Assembly: GCA_902770635.1 (NCBI GenBank)
Contig: CACXTX010000003.1
Coordinates: 1 to 64,000, forward strand
Source of the DNA: an uncultured Prevotellaceae bacterium
GTDB taxonomy: Bacteria > Bacteroidota > Bacteroidia > Bacteroidales > Bacteroidaceae
Direction of reading: 5' to 3'
Length of the DNA stretch: 64,000 nt
Numbering within the stretch: the stretch's first letter is position 1; each line of letters opens with the position of its first letter. A model generated the notes under the pieces. That model had not been told where the DNA came from and did not search any database. It saw nothing but the letters and a program-made list of their open reading frames with translations. A program made the position numbers and the translations under genes. Positions 7,823-16,940 of this stretch are shown in pieces.

Positions 7823-9097
7823 TCAGCAGTTTTTATCCGTCATGATGTTTAGCACCATCTCATCCGTCTTGCACATAGCATCCGCACCGATACTCGTCAG
7901 ATTATGAATACTCTTATCCACGCTATCATCCACGATTCCTTCCTCGGAAGTGACGCATTTCCCCTCCATTGCCAACAAGGCTGAAAGCAGGGCTGTACTG
8001 ACACCACTAGTGATTTTCAGCGAGCATGAGGGTTTGGCTCCATCACAAATCATTCCCGTAAGGTTAGCTATCATATTCTTGACCGATGCACAGATGTGCT
8101 GGTAGTCACCACCCATCAAGTAAGTAATACCACAACTACTACCGATGCTCGCTACCACACAACCACAAAGAGCTGAAAGTTTGCCCAGCGACTGTTTGAT
8201 GTAGATGGCAGTCAGATGGCTTAGAATGAGCGCACGTATCAACTCTTCCTCTGTATTCTCATTCTCTTTGGCATAGACACACACGGGGTTAGTAGCACAG
8301 ATGCCCTGATTGCCACTACCCGAGTTTGACATCACAGGAATCATGGCCCCACCCATACGTGCATCACAGGCAGAAGCTGTTCGTGAGATGATATGAGCAA
8401 AGATGGAGTTGCCAAAAATACCTTTCGCGAGTGGTCGCTCTATAGTCTTGCCTAGGTTGTGTCCATAGTTTCCCTTCAATGCTTCGCGGGCAGCATTCAT
8501 ATTATAGGTACGAGCCTCCTGGATGAATCGGATCTCTTCAAGCGGAGCACTGGTAGCAAAGTCGTAAACCATGCGCATGTTCAAGGCTATCTCATCATTA
8601 TTAGCATCAGCAGTTTCTTTTCCCTGCGCTTTTCGTTCTTCGTTCTCTACAAAGTGCGTATGCCCTCCTGCAATAACGGCTGTCTCACTTCTATCACCTG
8701 CACTGACCTTCACCTCAGCATAGAGTTTTTCACAGACACCCGTCTTTTGGTGAATCATGATACGGTTTTCAGCAACGTACTGTTTTCCTGCTTCCAGCGA
8801 CGCTGGCGTCAGGTCTTTCAGCACTTCCAACTGATAGTCGCTCTTGCCTATCAAGGCTCCTAGGGCAATGGCAATGGGCAAACCTATCATACCCGTACCT
8901 GGTATGCCCACACCCATGGCATTTTTCAAGATATTGGCACTCAGCAGGACTTCTATCTTTTCCGGGCGAGTACCCAATTTTTCTGTAGCTCTCGCTGTGC
9001 ACAGTGCTACACATATAGGCTCCGTACATCCAATGGCTGGTACCACCTCCTGATGAATCAAGGAGATAATACGATCGCGTACTTCTTTATTGACCAT
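7823..9097 (-). CDS. L-cysteine desulfidase / UPF0597 (CyuA/YhaM) family protein
   Basis: 424 aa. Begins with the family signature VVPAIGCTEPICVAL, and carries further conserved cysteines (SACDARMGG, NQGICATNP, MICDGAKPSCSLK) that in this family hold an Fe-S cluster, related to the serine dehydratase alpha fold. Archaeal and enteric members degrade L-cysteine to pyruvate, sulfide and ammonia. The start ATG overlaps the end of the upstream dsbD-like gene by 11 bases, so the two are translated from one message; the link between thiol redox export and cysteine breakdown is plausible but inferred. Confidence 0.85.
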   Translation of the reverse strand: MVNKEVRDRIISLIHQEVVPAIGCTEPICVALCTARATEKLGTRPEKIEVLLSANILKNAMGVGIPGTGMIGLPIAIALGALIGKSDYQLEVLKDLTPASLEAGKQYVAENRIMIHQKTGVCEKLYAEVKVSAGDRSETAVIAGGHTHFVENEERKAQGKETADANNDEIALNMRMVYDFATSAPLEEIRFIQEARTYNMNAAREALKGNYGHNLGKTIERPLAKGIFGNSIFAHIISRTASACDARMGGAMIPVMSNSGSGNQGICATNPVCVYAKENENTEEELIRALILSHLTAIYIKQSLGKLSALCGCVVASIGSSCGITYLMGGDYQHICASVKNMIANLTGMICDGAKPSCSLKITSGVSTALLSALLAMEGKCVTSEEGIVDDSVDKSIHNLTSIGADAMCKTDEMVLNIMTDKNC

Positions 9098-11111
9098 AGT
9101 TGCTGATTCCTTTCTTTAAGAAACTAATGTATTCAGAAATATTCTCATCGAAAGCCCTACTACCCGACAGGGGCTTTCCTTCATTGTCAAGTATGACATA
9201 GAAAGGTTGGGCATTGGCACCAAACTTTGAACTTTGCAGGTAACTCCATTTGGCACCTACAGTGCGCAGTGTCTTCGTGTTGCCCTTGGCATCCTTCACC
9301 TCTAAGGGCTCTTTCAGCGGGGTCTTGTCATCGACATACAGCGAGATGAGCACAAAGTCGTTCATCAACATATCGGCTACCTTAGGATCTGTCCACACGG
9401 CAGCTTCCATCTTTCGACAGTTCACACAGCCAAAGCCAGTAAAGTCTATCAATACCGGCTTTCCTTGGGCTTTGGCTGCAGCCATGCCCTCCTCATAGTC
9501 GGTGTATTTGGCTTCCACCATCTTGCTGTTCAGGTTAAAATCCTGCGTATTCATGGGTGGTGCAAAGGCGCTGACAGCCTTACAGGGAGCACCCCACAAG
9601 CCTGGAACCATATAAAGGGCGAAAGCCAGTGAGACAAGACCTCCCATGATACAGGCCACAGGCATCGGCTTGTTGATATCGCCCCCAATTTCATCCGTCT
9701 GGAACTTTAGCCAGCCACACAGATAGGCACCTAACAGGGCAAAGATGACTATCCAAAGGGAAAGGAACACCTCACGGTCCAGCAAATGCCAACCATAGGC
9801 CAAGTCTGCCACCGAGAAGAACTTCAAGGCGAAGGCCAGTTCTACAAATCCCAGTACTACCTTCAACCTGTTCATCCAAGCCCCAGACTTCGGAGCCTGT
9901 TTCAACCATGCTGGGAAAAGGGCAAAAAGGGTAAACGGAAGAGCCAGTGCCAAAGCGAATCCGAACATGCCAAGAGCGGGTGCCAGCCAGTTACCATTAG
10001 TGGTTGTTTCTACGAGCAGCAGTCCTATGATAGGTGCTGTGCAAGAAAACGATACCAGCACCAAGGTGAATGCCATGAGGAAGATACTCAGCAATCCGCT
10101 GGTCTCTGATGCCTTGCTATCCACGGAGTTGGCCCAACTATCGGGCAACTTGATTTCGAACCATCCAAAGAACGAGAGGGCAAAAGCCACAAGCAACAGG
10201 AACAGGAAGATGTTGAACACTGCGTTCGTTGACATGGCATTCAACGTGTCGCTACCAAACAGGGCTGTCACCAATAGTCCCAGTCCCAGATAGATCACAA
10301 TGATGCTCAGTCCATAGGTAATAGCATCCTTAATGCCCTTCTTCTTGTCACTCTTGGCCCGTTTCAAGAAAAAGCTGACCGTCATGGGGATAATAGGCCA
10401 GATGCAAGGCATGCAAACAGCCAATAATCCTCCGATGAATCCCATGAGCAGTATATATAATAAGGAGTGGTCCGTAACACCATCACTACCCCCCATGGCT
10501 TTCAACTCTTCGACAACTGGTGTCCAAAGGTCAGAGGATGGTGAAGGAACAGAGAGTGAGTCCGAAACAGCAACCTCTGTCGAATCAGTTCCTTCGTTCT
10601 CTTTCTTCTCCTCTTCTGTCTCTTTCTTTGCTTCCTCTATATCTTGCTTTTCAGCCAACGCAGCCTTTCCCTTTCCTTTAAACGCAACCTCAGAGGGCGG
10701 CAGACAACTCTCATCGTTGCAGGCTCCATACTCCAGGTAGCAGTCGATATCATAGACGGGTTTGACAAAACGAATCTTCTGTATGAAGGTTACTGCTTGC
10801 TCGAAGTAGCGCAACTCCATCTCAAACAGCTTGTCATACTGCTTGATTTCCTTTCCTCTGGCCTGTAGCTTACCTACAAGTTCTGCACCTTCCATCTTCA
10901 CGACATTGAACGATGCAGATATCGGTCCGTCACTACCCAATTGGGTAGAATAGACATGCCAGCCAGCATCAATGCTGGCACTGAACACAATCTCTGCCTC
11001 ATTTCCCTCCAGTGTCTTCAACTGAGAAGTAAAATGAACAGGATTCACCATCTGTGCAAATATAGATAAGCCTATCAGCAGTAAACTAATTGTACTAAGA
11101 ACCCTTTTCAT
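9087..11111 (-). CDS. DsbD-like thiol:disulfide interchange protein
   Basis: 674 aa. Signal peptide (about 1-20), an N-terminal periplasmic DsbD-alpha/DsbC-like domain to about residue 150 (with the CYLEYGACNDESCLPP block typical of this domain), an acidic Glu/Lys/Ser-rich linker, a multi-helix DsbD membrane domain starting near GFIGGLLAVCMPCIWPIIP, and a C-terminal thioredoxin domain with GFGCVNCRKME as redox centre. Transfers electrons from cytoplasmic thioredoxin across the membrane to reduce periplasmic thiols. First gene of a two-gene unit with the desulfidase family gene. Confidence 0.92.
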   Translation of the reverse strand: MKRVLSTISLLLIGLSIFAQMVNPVHFTSQLKTLEGNEAEIVFSASIDAGWHVYSTQLGSDGPISASFNVVKMEGAELVGKLQARGKEIKQYDKLFEMELRYFEQAVTFIQKIRFVKPVYDIDCYLEYGACNDESCLPPSEVAFKGKGKAALAEKQDIEEAKKETEEEKKENEGTDSTEVAVSDSLSVPSPSSDLWTPVVEELKAMGGSDGVTDHSLLYILLMGFIGGLLAVCMPCIWPIIPMTVSFFLKRAKSDKKKGIKDAITYGLSIIVIYLGLGLLVTALFGSDTLNAMSTNAVFNIFLFLLLVAFALSFFGWFEIKLPDSWANSVDSKASETSGLLSIFLMAFTLVLVSFSCTAPIIGLLLVETTTNGNWLAPALGMFGFALALALPFTLFALFPAWLKQAPKSGAWMNRLKVVLGFVELAFALKFFSVADLAYGWHLLDREVFLSLWIVIFALLGAYLCGWLKFQTDEIGGDINKPMPVACIMGGLVSLAFALYMVPGLWGAPCKAVSAFAPPMNTQDFNLNSKMVEAKYTDYEEGMAAAKAQGKPVLIDFTGFGCVNCRKMEAAVWTDPKVADMLMNDFVLISLYVDDKTPLKEPLEVKDAKGNTKTLRTVGAKWSYLQSSKFGANAQPFYVILDNEGKPLSGSRAFDENISEYISFLKKGISNYGQ

Positions 11112-11149
11112 AAATCGTTTTATATTATAACCACCATCAATGGAGAGAG

Positions 11150-11157
11150 CAAAGATA
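11150..11157 (-). promoter_or_regulatory. -7 element of dsbD-like operon
   Basis: CAAAGATA on the plus strand, i.e. TATCTTTG on the minus strand, 38 bases ahead of the start codon. Confidence 0.65.
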
Positions 11158-11251
11158 GGTATATTTTTTCATAATCCCAAACTTTTATGAAGGAACTTGC
11201 ATAAATGGCCGTATCTACAACTATCCTGGCGTAGTATTGCTACCAAACAAC

Positions 11252-11290
11252 GAAAAGGAGCCTCGCTCTGTGACGAACGAGACTCCTTCT
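11252..11290 (-). terminator. Intrinsic terminator of hsp20
   Basis: Read on the minus strand, AAGGAGTCTCG ... CGAGGCTCCTT forms an 11-base stem with one mismatch, followed by a TTTTCG tail, about 20 bases past the hsp20 stop. Confidence 0.8.
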
Positions 11291-11310
11291 TCCTCCTTAA
11301 ACCCTAACAA

Positions 11311-11736
11311 CTAATCTATGTTGATCTGTCGAGACACTTTTACTTTCTCTTCCACTACCTTCGGCAGATCCACGGTCAGTACACCATGCTCCACTTTGGC
11401 AGAAATCTGCTCCTTGTTCACATCGTCAGGCAGAATCAGTGTCTGCTCATACTTTGAGTAACTGAACTCACGACGCAGATAGCGGGTGTTCTTGTCTTCC
11501 TCCTTATGCTCCTGCTTACTCTCCATCTTGATAATCAGGTTGCCCTCATCGTTGATGTGTACATTGAAATCTTCCTTCTTCATACCTGGAGCGGCAAGCT
11601 CTACGGTATAAGCCTTATCCGATTCCTTCACATTGATGGCCGGAGCCGTAGCATTGGCTTTGGGCATATAGTCTGCATCAAACAGGTCGTTAAACACGGT
11701 AGGAATCCAACTGTTAGTTCTCATCATTGGCATCAT
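11311..11736 (-). CDS. Hsp20/alpha-crystallin family small heat-shock protein
   Basis: 141 aa. The alpha-crystallin domain runs from about residue 30 (APAINVKESDKAYTVELAAPGMKKEDF) to HGVLTVDLPK, with the conserved A-x-x-x-n-GVL motif as VEHGVLTVDLP and an I-x-I-like tail (INID). ATP-independent holdase for unfolding proteins. Single-gene unit with its own terminator. It has a perfect AGGAGG Shine-Dalgarno, rare in this window and fitting a gene that must be translated strongly under stress. Confidence 0.93.
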   Translation of the reverse strand: MMPMMRTNSWIPTVFNDLFDADYMPKANATAPAINVKESDKAYTVELAAPGMKKEDFNVHINDEGNLIIKMESKQEHKEEDKNTRYLRREFSYSKYEQTLILPDDVNKEQISAKVEHGVLTVDLPKVVEEKVKVSRQINID

Positions 11737-11744
11737 AATCTTTA

Positions 11745-11750
11745 CCTCCT
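11745..11750 (-). promoter_or_regulatory. Strong Shine-Dalgarno of hsp20
   Basis: CCTCCT on the plus strand is AGGAGG on the minus strand, 8 bases before the ATG. Most genes here have no such site, so it is notable. Confidence 0.75.
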
Positions 11751-11847
11751 AATTCTATTTTTAAGTTGTACATTATTTATTTTCTTCTGAGTACCTTTCG
11801 GCGCTCGTTAAACAATATGCAACTTAAATGCCAAAGTGTATTTTATG

Positions 11848-14800
11848 TCATTTTGTCGTTTCTTTCTGCCATATTGACATAAGCAGCTTTACTGCCTGCT
11901 CTACAGTAGGGATGTCTGCAATCGTCATGGAACGCTTGCCATTGACCTCGCGGAAATTACAACGACGAGGGTGCTGTGCGACAAAAGACAGGATGCGGTC
12001 AAAGGCCTCGCTTTGATAGAAAGGACTATTAGGATTGGAAACAAAGAAGAGCGACAGACGTCCTTGTTTCAGCACAACTTTCTCACAACCGAGTTGTTTT
12101 CCATAACGACGAAGCGGTACTACCAACATCAGTTCCTCGCCCACATGGGGAACAGGACCGAAACGATCGACAAGTCGGGTACGGTAGGCTGCCAATTGTT
12201 CATCGGTATGCAGTCCGTCCAGTTCGCGATAGAGCAACATGCGCTCAGAATCGCTGGGCACATACCGGTCAGGGAAGTACATCTCAAGGTCACTTTCCAG
12301 GGAACAGTCAGCGACAAATGAGGAATGAGAAGTGAGAAATGAGGAATGAGATTCCGCTTTGCTACGCTTAGGAGAATGCTCTGGGGCATTACTTATTTTT
12401 TCATTTCCCATTTCATTATTGAGTTCTACTACTGCCTGCTGAAGAATCTTCACATAGGTCTCGTAACCCAGATCGGCAATAAAGCCACTTTGTTCGGCAC
12501 CCAGCAGATTACCTGCACCACGGATGTCAAGGTCTTGCATAGCAATGTGGATACCACTGCCCAAATCGCTAAAATTCTCCAAAGCCTCTAAACGGCGACG
12601 GCTCTCAACAGGGAGGTCGGCCAAAGGCGGTGCCAACAGATAACAGAAAGCCTTACGGTTGCCACGACCCACACGACCACGCATCTGATGCAGGTCGGAG
12701 AGACCGAAGCGATGGGCACCATTGATGATAATGGTGTTAGCATTAGGGATGTCGATGCCATTCTCTACTATCGTGGTAGAAAGGAGCACGTCGTAGTCAT
12801 AGTTGGCAAAATCAAAGATGACCTGTTCCAGTTCCTCTGGTTTCATCTGTCCATGTCCCACAGCCACACGCGCATCAGGCACATATTTCAGAATCATCTC
12901 TTTGAGACGCGTCAGGTCGTTGATACGTGGATTGACGAAATACACCTGTCCATTACGCGACATCTCGAAATTGATGGCATCGGCTATAATCTCCGCACCA
13001 AAGGTATGAATCTCCGTTTGGATAGGATATCGGTTGGGAGGTGGTGTCTGAATGATACTCAGGTCGCGAGCCCCAACCAGCGAGAACTGCAGGGTGCGGG
13101 GTATGGGCGTTGCCGTCATGGTGAGTGTGTCAACGTTGGTCTTCAACTGGCGTAGCTTCTCCTTGGTAGAGACGCCAAACTTCTGTTCCTCGTCAATAAT
13201 CAGCAGACCGAGGTCATGAAACTTCACCGATTTACCAATAAGCTTATGCGTACCTATCAGAATATCTATCTTGCCTGCCTCCAGGTCTTTCAACAACTCC
13301 TTGGTCTGCTTGGTGGAACGGGCTCTGGACAAATAATCCACACGGACGGGGAAATCCTTCAAACGCGACTTAAAGGTCTGGAAATGCTGGTAAGCCAAGA
13401 CGGTGGTAGGCACCAACACAGCCACCTGCTTGGAATCGCAAGCAGCCTTGAAAGCAGCACGCACAGCCACCTCGGTCTTGCCAAAGCCTACATCACCACA
13501 TACCAGACGATCCATAGGGCGCGCCTGCTCCATATCAGCCTTCACATCCTGAGTGGCCTTCAACTGGTCGGGCGTATCCTCATACAGGAAACTGGCTTCC
13601 AACTCCTGCTGCATGAAGGTATCAGCAGAGAAGGCAAAACCTATCTCACGACGACGGGCTGCATAGAGTTTGATCAAGTCACGGGCTATATCCTTCAACT
13701 TGGCCTTGGTGCGTTCCTTCATGCGTTCCCACTGGCCTGTGCCCAAATGGGAAAGACGAGGTGGCTCGCCATTGTCCTGTGCCTTATACTTTGATACCTT
13801 ATATAAAGAATGGATAGAGACGTAGATGGAGCCTCCGCCCTCATACATGATTTTTATCATCTCCTGATAGGAGTCGCCCTGGGGCATGCGTACCAATCCG
13901 CCAAACTTGCCTATGCCATGATCTACATGCACCACATAGTCACCCACCTCAAACTGCTGGATTTCTTTTAATGTCAAGGCCACCTTACCAGAACGGGCCT
14001 TATCAGTACGGAGATTATACTTGTGGAAGCGGTCGAATATCTGATGATCCGTAAAAACACAGAGCTTCAGGTTGTTATCTGCAAAACCCTCGTGAAGCGT
14101 CTTCTCCACACCATCAAAACGGATAGCACCTTTCTCCTCGAAGATGTCGCGCAGACGGTCTAACTGCTTGGGACTGTCAGCCAAGATACAGAGCCGATAG
14201 CCATCAGCCAGATAACGCTCCAACGACTGTTGCAAAAGGTCAAAATTCTTGTGGAATTGGGGCTGTGGCGAGATATGGAAAGTAAGGGTTGCATCGGGCA
14301 ATCCCGAAGGACGGTGTCCCATTTCCACTCTGCGGAAGGCCACAGCTTCGCGACCGAACTGTGGACCACTGATCAGTTGCAAATCCTTACGCATCTCTCG
14401 CATAATGGCCTGCTGCTCTTCTTCGGTAGCACCTTCCAAACGCTCGGTCATTGCTTGTTGGGAAAAACCTTCCTGATAGATGCGGTCAATAGCATCACGG
14501 ACATACAGAAAGTCTTTCACCACCATCAGCGTATGGTCGGCAAGGAACGAAAAGAACGATATCTTGTTATCTTCTACCACACCCAATTCGGGTACTATCT
14601 CTACCTGTTCGCACTTTTCTTTCGACAACTGCGTGTCAATCTCAAAAGTACGGATAGAGTCAATATCATCGCCAAAAAGGTCAATACGACAAGGCAGTTC
14701 ACTACTATACGAATAGACATCAAGAATGCTGCCACGTAAGGCAAACTGACCTGGTTCATAGACATAGTCAACCTCGCTGAATCCCAATTCACGCAAGGTC

Positions 14801-15276
14801 TTAACAGTTGCATCCGCATCCAATGTATCACCCTGGCGAAGCGTTAAAGTACGGTCATCAAGCACTTTCTTGGAAACTACCAGTTCTGCAATAGCCTCGG
14901 GATAGGAAACAACAAACAAATGGCAATTGTCCGTTGACAGTTTTGCCAATACCTCCGTGCGCAAAATCTCGTTAGCGGCATCACGCTGAGCGTATTTCAC
15001 AGCACGACGATAACTGGAGGGATAGAAAAGCACCTTCTTGTCACCCAACAACTGTACCAAGTCGTGGTAAAAATAGCCCGCCTCGTCGGCATCTTGAAGG
15101 ACAAAGAGGACGGGAGTCTTCAATTTGCCAGACAAAGCTGCAAACAACATGGGGGCTGACGAGCACAATAAACCCTCGAGGAAAATGGTCTTTATCGACT
15201 TCTTCCCCAGTGTGTCAGCCAAGGCTCCCACTTGTGGCAGCATGGCATATTGTTTTAACAAATCACTGACCTTCAT
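11848..15276 (-). CDS. mfd: Transcription-repair coupling factor Mfd
   Basis: 1142 aa, normal Mfd size. UvrB-homology N-terminus, CarD-like RNA-polymerase-interacting domain (EVGDYVVHVDHGIGKFGG), helicase core with Walker A GDVGFGKTE, DEEQKFG box, TATPIPRTL, and the RecG-like motif MRGRVGR, then the D7 domain. Removes RNA polymerase stalled at lesions and recruits UvrA. The segment of about residues 952-987 (NNEMGNEK...SHSSFLTSHSSF) joins the helicase core to the D7 domain and is encoded by a composite repeat, not by family sequence. Confidence 0.96.
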   Translation of the reverse strand: MKVSDLLKQYAMLPQVGALADTLGKKSIKTIFLEGLLCSSAPMLFAALSGKLKTPVLFVLQDADEAGYFYHDLVQLLGDKKVLFYPSSYRRAVKYAQRDAANEILRTEVLAKLSTDNCHLFVVSYPEAIAELVVSKKVLDDRTLTLRQGDTLDADATVKTLRELGFSEVDYVYEPGQFALRGSILDVYSYSSELPCRIDLFGDDIDSIRTFEIDTQLSKEKCEQVEIVPELGVVEDNKISFFSFLADHTLMVVKDFLYVRDAIDRIYQEGFSQQAMTERLEGATEEEQQAIMREMRKDLQLISGPQFGREAVAFRRVEMGHRPSGLPDATLTFHISPQPQFHKNFDLLQQSLERYLADGYRLCILADSPKQLDRLRDIFEEKGAIRFDGVEKTLHEGFADNNLKLCVFTDHQIFDRFHKYNLRTDKARSGKVALTLKEIQQFEVGDYVVHVDHGIGKFGGLVRMPQGDSYQEMIKIMYEGGGSIYVSIHSLYKVSKYKAQDNGEPPRLSHLGTGQWERMKERTKAKLKDIARDLIKLYAARRREIGFAFSADTFMQQELEASFLYEDTPDQLKATQDVKADMEQARPMDRLVCGDVGFGKTEVAVRAAFKAACDSKQVAVLVPTTVLAYQHFQTFKSRLKDFPVRVDYLSRARSTKQTKELLKDLEAGKIDILIGTHKLIGKSVKFHDLGLLIIDEEQKFGVSTKEKLRQLKTNVDTLTMTATPIPRTLQFSLVGARDLSIIQTPPPNRYPIQTEIHTFGAEIIADAINFEMSRNGQVYFVNPRINDLTRLKEMILKYVPDARVAVGHGQMKPEELEQVIFDFANYDYDVLLSTTIVENGIDIPNANTIIINGAHRFGLSDLHQMRGRVGRGNRKAFCYLLAPPLADLPVESRRRLEALENFSDLGSGIHIAMQDLDIRGAGNLLGAEQSGFIADLGYETYVKILQQAVVELNNEMGNEKISNAPEHSPKRSKAESHSSFLTSHSSFVADCSLESDLEMYFPDRYVPSDSERMLLYRELDGLHTDEQLAAYRTRLVDRFGPVPHVGEELMLVVPLRRYGKQLGCEKVVLKQGRLSLFFVSNPNSPFYQSEAFDRILSFVAQHPRRCNFREVNGKRSMTIADIPTVEQAVKLLMSIWQKETTK
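12317..12420. repeat. Composite heptamer/hairpin repeat inserted in mfd
   Basis: Left arm: five AATGAGR-type heptamers (12317-12351). Centre: GC-richer spacer with a small hairpin AATGC..GCATT. Right arm: TTTTTCATTTCCCATTTCATTATT (about 12397-12420, three heptamers in inverted orientation). In frame, so the host gene stays open. Confidence 0.8.
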
Positions 15277-15289
15277 ACGTATTTCGGGA

Positions 15290-15297
15290 CAAAATTA
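15290..15297 (-). promoter_or_regulatory. -7 element of mfd
   Basis: CAAAATTA on the plus strand is TAATTTTG on the minus strand, 13 bases before the mfd ATG. Confidence 0.55.
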
Positions 15298-15307
15298 CAA
15301 AAAAAAA

Positions 15308-15335
15308 CTAAACTCTAAACCCTAAACTCTAAACT
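15308..15335. repeat. Four heptamers between divergent mfd and GT2 promoters
   Basis: CTAAACT, CTAAACC, CTAAACT, CTAAACT in perfect register, bounded by the mfd -7 box (15290-15297) and the GT2 -7 box (15342-15349). Confidence 0.9.
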
Positions 15336-15341
15336 TTTTAT

Positions 15342-15349
15342 TATCTTTG
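15342..15349 (+). promoter_or_regulatory. -7 element of glycosyltransferase gene
   Basis: TATCTTTG, 30 bases before ATG 15380. A TTG start at 15347 falls inside this box and is therefore not a start. Confidence 0.65.
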
Positions 15350-15379
15350 CATCCGAAATCATTAAAAAAGTATAGCCCT

Positions 15380-16132
15380 ATGCACACAAGCGACAGCATC
15401 GTCATTATTCCTACTTACAATGAGAAGGAGAACATTGAGAAAATCATCCGGGCCGTGTTCGGACTGGAGAAATGTTTTCATATCCTAGTGATTGATGACG
15501 GTTCGCCAGATGGTACTGCCAATATCGTGAAAGGCATGATGAAGCAGGAAGAGTATGCCGACAGGCTCTTTATTCTTGAGCGTAGCGGAAAGCTGGGACT
15601 AGGTACGGCCTATATCACTGGTTTCAAATGGGCTTTGGAGCGTGACTATGGTTATATTTTCGAGATGGATGCAGACTTCAGTCATGACCCCAATGACTTG
15701 CCACGACTGTATAGTGCCTGTGCCGACGAGGGCTACGACGTTGCCATTGGTTCACGCTATGTCAGTGGTGTCAACGTAGTTAACTGGCCTATTGGTAGGG
15801 TGCTGATGAGCTATTTTGCCTCAAAGTATGTACGCATTGTGACTGGCTTCCAGGTACACGATACCACTGCAGGCTTCAAGTGCTACAAGCGTCGCGTGCT
15901 GAAGACCATCGAACTGGACAAGGTCCGTTTCAAAGGCTATGGTTTCCAGATTGAGATGAAGTTCACAGCCTATAAAATTGGCTTTAAGATTAAAGAGGTA
16001 CCTGTTATCTTCGTCAACCGCCGCGAGGGAGTTTCCAAGATGTCTGGTGGCATCTTTGGTGAAGCCTTCTTTGGTGTGATGCGCCTTCGCTGGGATGGTT
16101 GGACGAGGAAGTACCCTCAGATTAAAGATTAA
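15380..16132 (+). CDS. Polyprenol-phosphate glycosyltransferase (GT2, DPM1-like)
   Basis: 250 aa. GT-A fold with IVIIPTYNEKENI at the N-terminus, nucleotide site VIDDGSPDGT, metal-binding EMDADFSHDP and acceptor region GSRYVSG; close to dolichol-phosphate mannosyltransferase and bacterial polyprenol monophosphomannose synthases. No membrane helices beyond a short hydrophobic stretch, so a cytoplasmic-face enzyme that loads a sugar onto undecaprenyl phosphate. It is transcribed alone from a divergent promoter shared with mfd. The sugar donor cannot be read from the sequence. Confidence 0.9.
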   Translation: MHTSDSIVIIPTYNEKENIEKIIRAVFGLEKCFHILVIDDGSPDGTANIVKGMMKQEEYADRLFILERSGKLGLGTAYITGFKWALERDYGYIFEMDADFSHDPNDLPRLYSACADEGYDVAIGSRYVSGVNVVNWPIGRVLMSYFASKYVRIVTGFQVHDTTAGFKCYKRRVLKTIELDKVRFKGYGFQIEMKFTAYKIGFKIKEVPVIFVNRREGVSKMSGGIFGEAFFGVMRLRWDGWTRKYPQIKD

Positions 16133-16134
16133 AC

Positions 16135-16156
16135 ACTCAACTTTCGCGAGTTGAGT
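16135..16156. terminator. 8-bp hairpin between convergent genes
   Basis: ACTCAACT (16135-16142), loop TTCGCG, AGTTGAGT (16149-16156). No T-run follows on the plus strand, so its terminator activity is uncertain. Confidence 0.4.
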
Positions 16157-16178
16157 AAGGAGTTGGGTAATACTTTAA

Positions 16179-16940
16179 TTACTGGTCAGGATTCTCCACA
16201 TATCCTTGGTACTCTGGTACTAAGGCAGACATCACACTATCATAGGCCTGACGCATAGTGGCCTGCACATTCTGGCTACCCTGTCCGATAGGATAGATAG
16301 GCTGGTGAATGGTGAGCGACAGTGGATGCCAATTCGCAAAATGCCAATCCCGCATACGAGGCATGATGTCAAACGAGCCATTGATGGTCAGAGGCACTAC
16401 GGGCAACTGCAACTCATCAGCCAAGGCAAATGCTCCCTTCTTGAACTCGCCCATGTGACCTGTAAACGAACGAGCACCCTCTGGGAACACGACAACAGAC
16501 AGATTACCTGACTCCAGAATCTGACGGGCAGTCGTGTATGTCCTGCGCACGGCTCCCACTCCACGTCGGTCCACCATAATCTGGTGTGACTTGCGACAAG
16601 CATAGCCTACAAAGGGAATCTTGTTAATCTGGTACTTCATCATCCATTTGAAGTTACGACCCAGATACCCGTAAATCAGGAATATGTCAAAAGCTCCCTG
16701 GTGATTAGCCACAAACACATACGACTGGTTGGGTTCCAAATGCTCACGACCTTCCACCTTGACAGGCAACAGGAAAGCGTGGGTAATGACACGAGCCCAC
16801 CATCGTCCTGGGTAATAGCCCCAATAGTGACCATTTCCAAAAGTACATCCTAAACCCACCGTAATGGCCGTCCAAATGGTCATCAGGATGGTGATAGGTA
16901 ATGCAACGACTAACTGGTAAAGGCAATATAGGTACTTCAT
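16179..16940 (-). CDS. plsC: 1-acyl-sn-glycerol-3-phosphate acyltransferase (PlsC family)
   Basis: 253 aa. N-terminal membrane helix, then the acyltransferase boxes NHQGAFD (the HX4D catalytic motif) and FPEGARS. Makes phosphatidic acid at the inner membrane. Its ATG overlaps the stop of the upstream phosphoesterase gene by 4 bases (ATGA), so it belongs to the pyrC-containing operon. Bacteroidetes encode several PlsC paralogues and the acyl acceptor is not certain. Confidence 0.9.
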   Translation of the reverse strand: MKYLYCLYQLVVALPITILMTIWTAITVGLGCTFGNGHYWGYYPGRWWARVITHAFLLPVKVEGREHLEPNQSYVFVANHQGAFDIFLIYGYLGRNFKWMMKYQINKIPFVGYACRKSHQIMVDRRGVGAVRRTYTTARQILESGNLSVVVFPEGARSFTGHMGEFKKGAFALADELQLPVVPLTINGSFDIMPRMRDWHFANWHPLSLTIHQPIYPIGQGSQNVQATMRQAYDSVMSALVPEYQGYVENPDQ

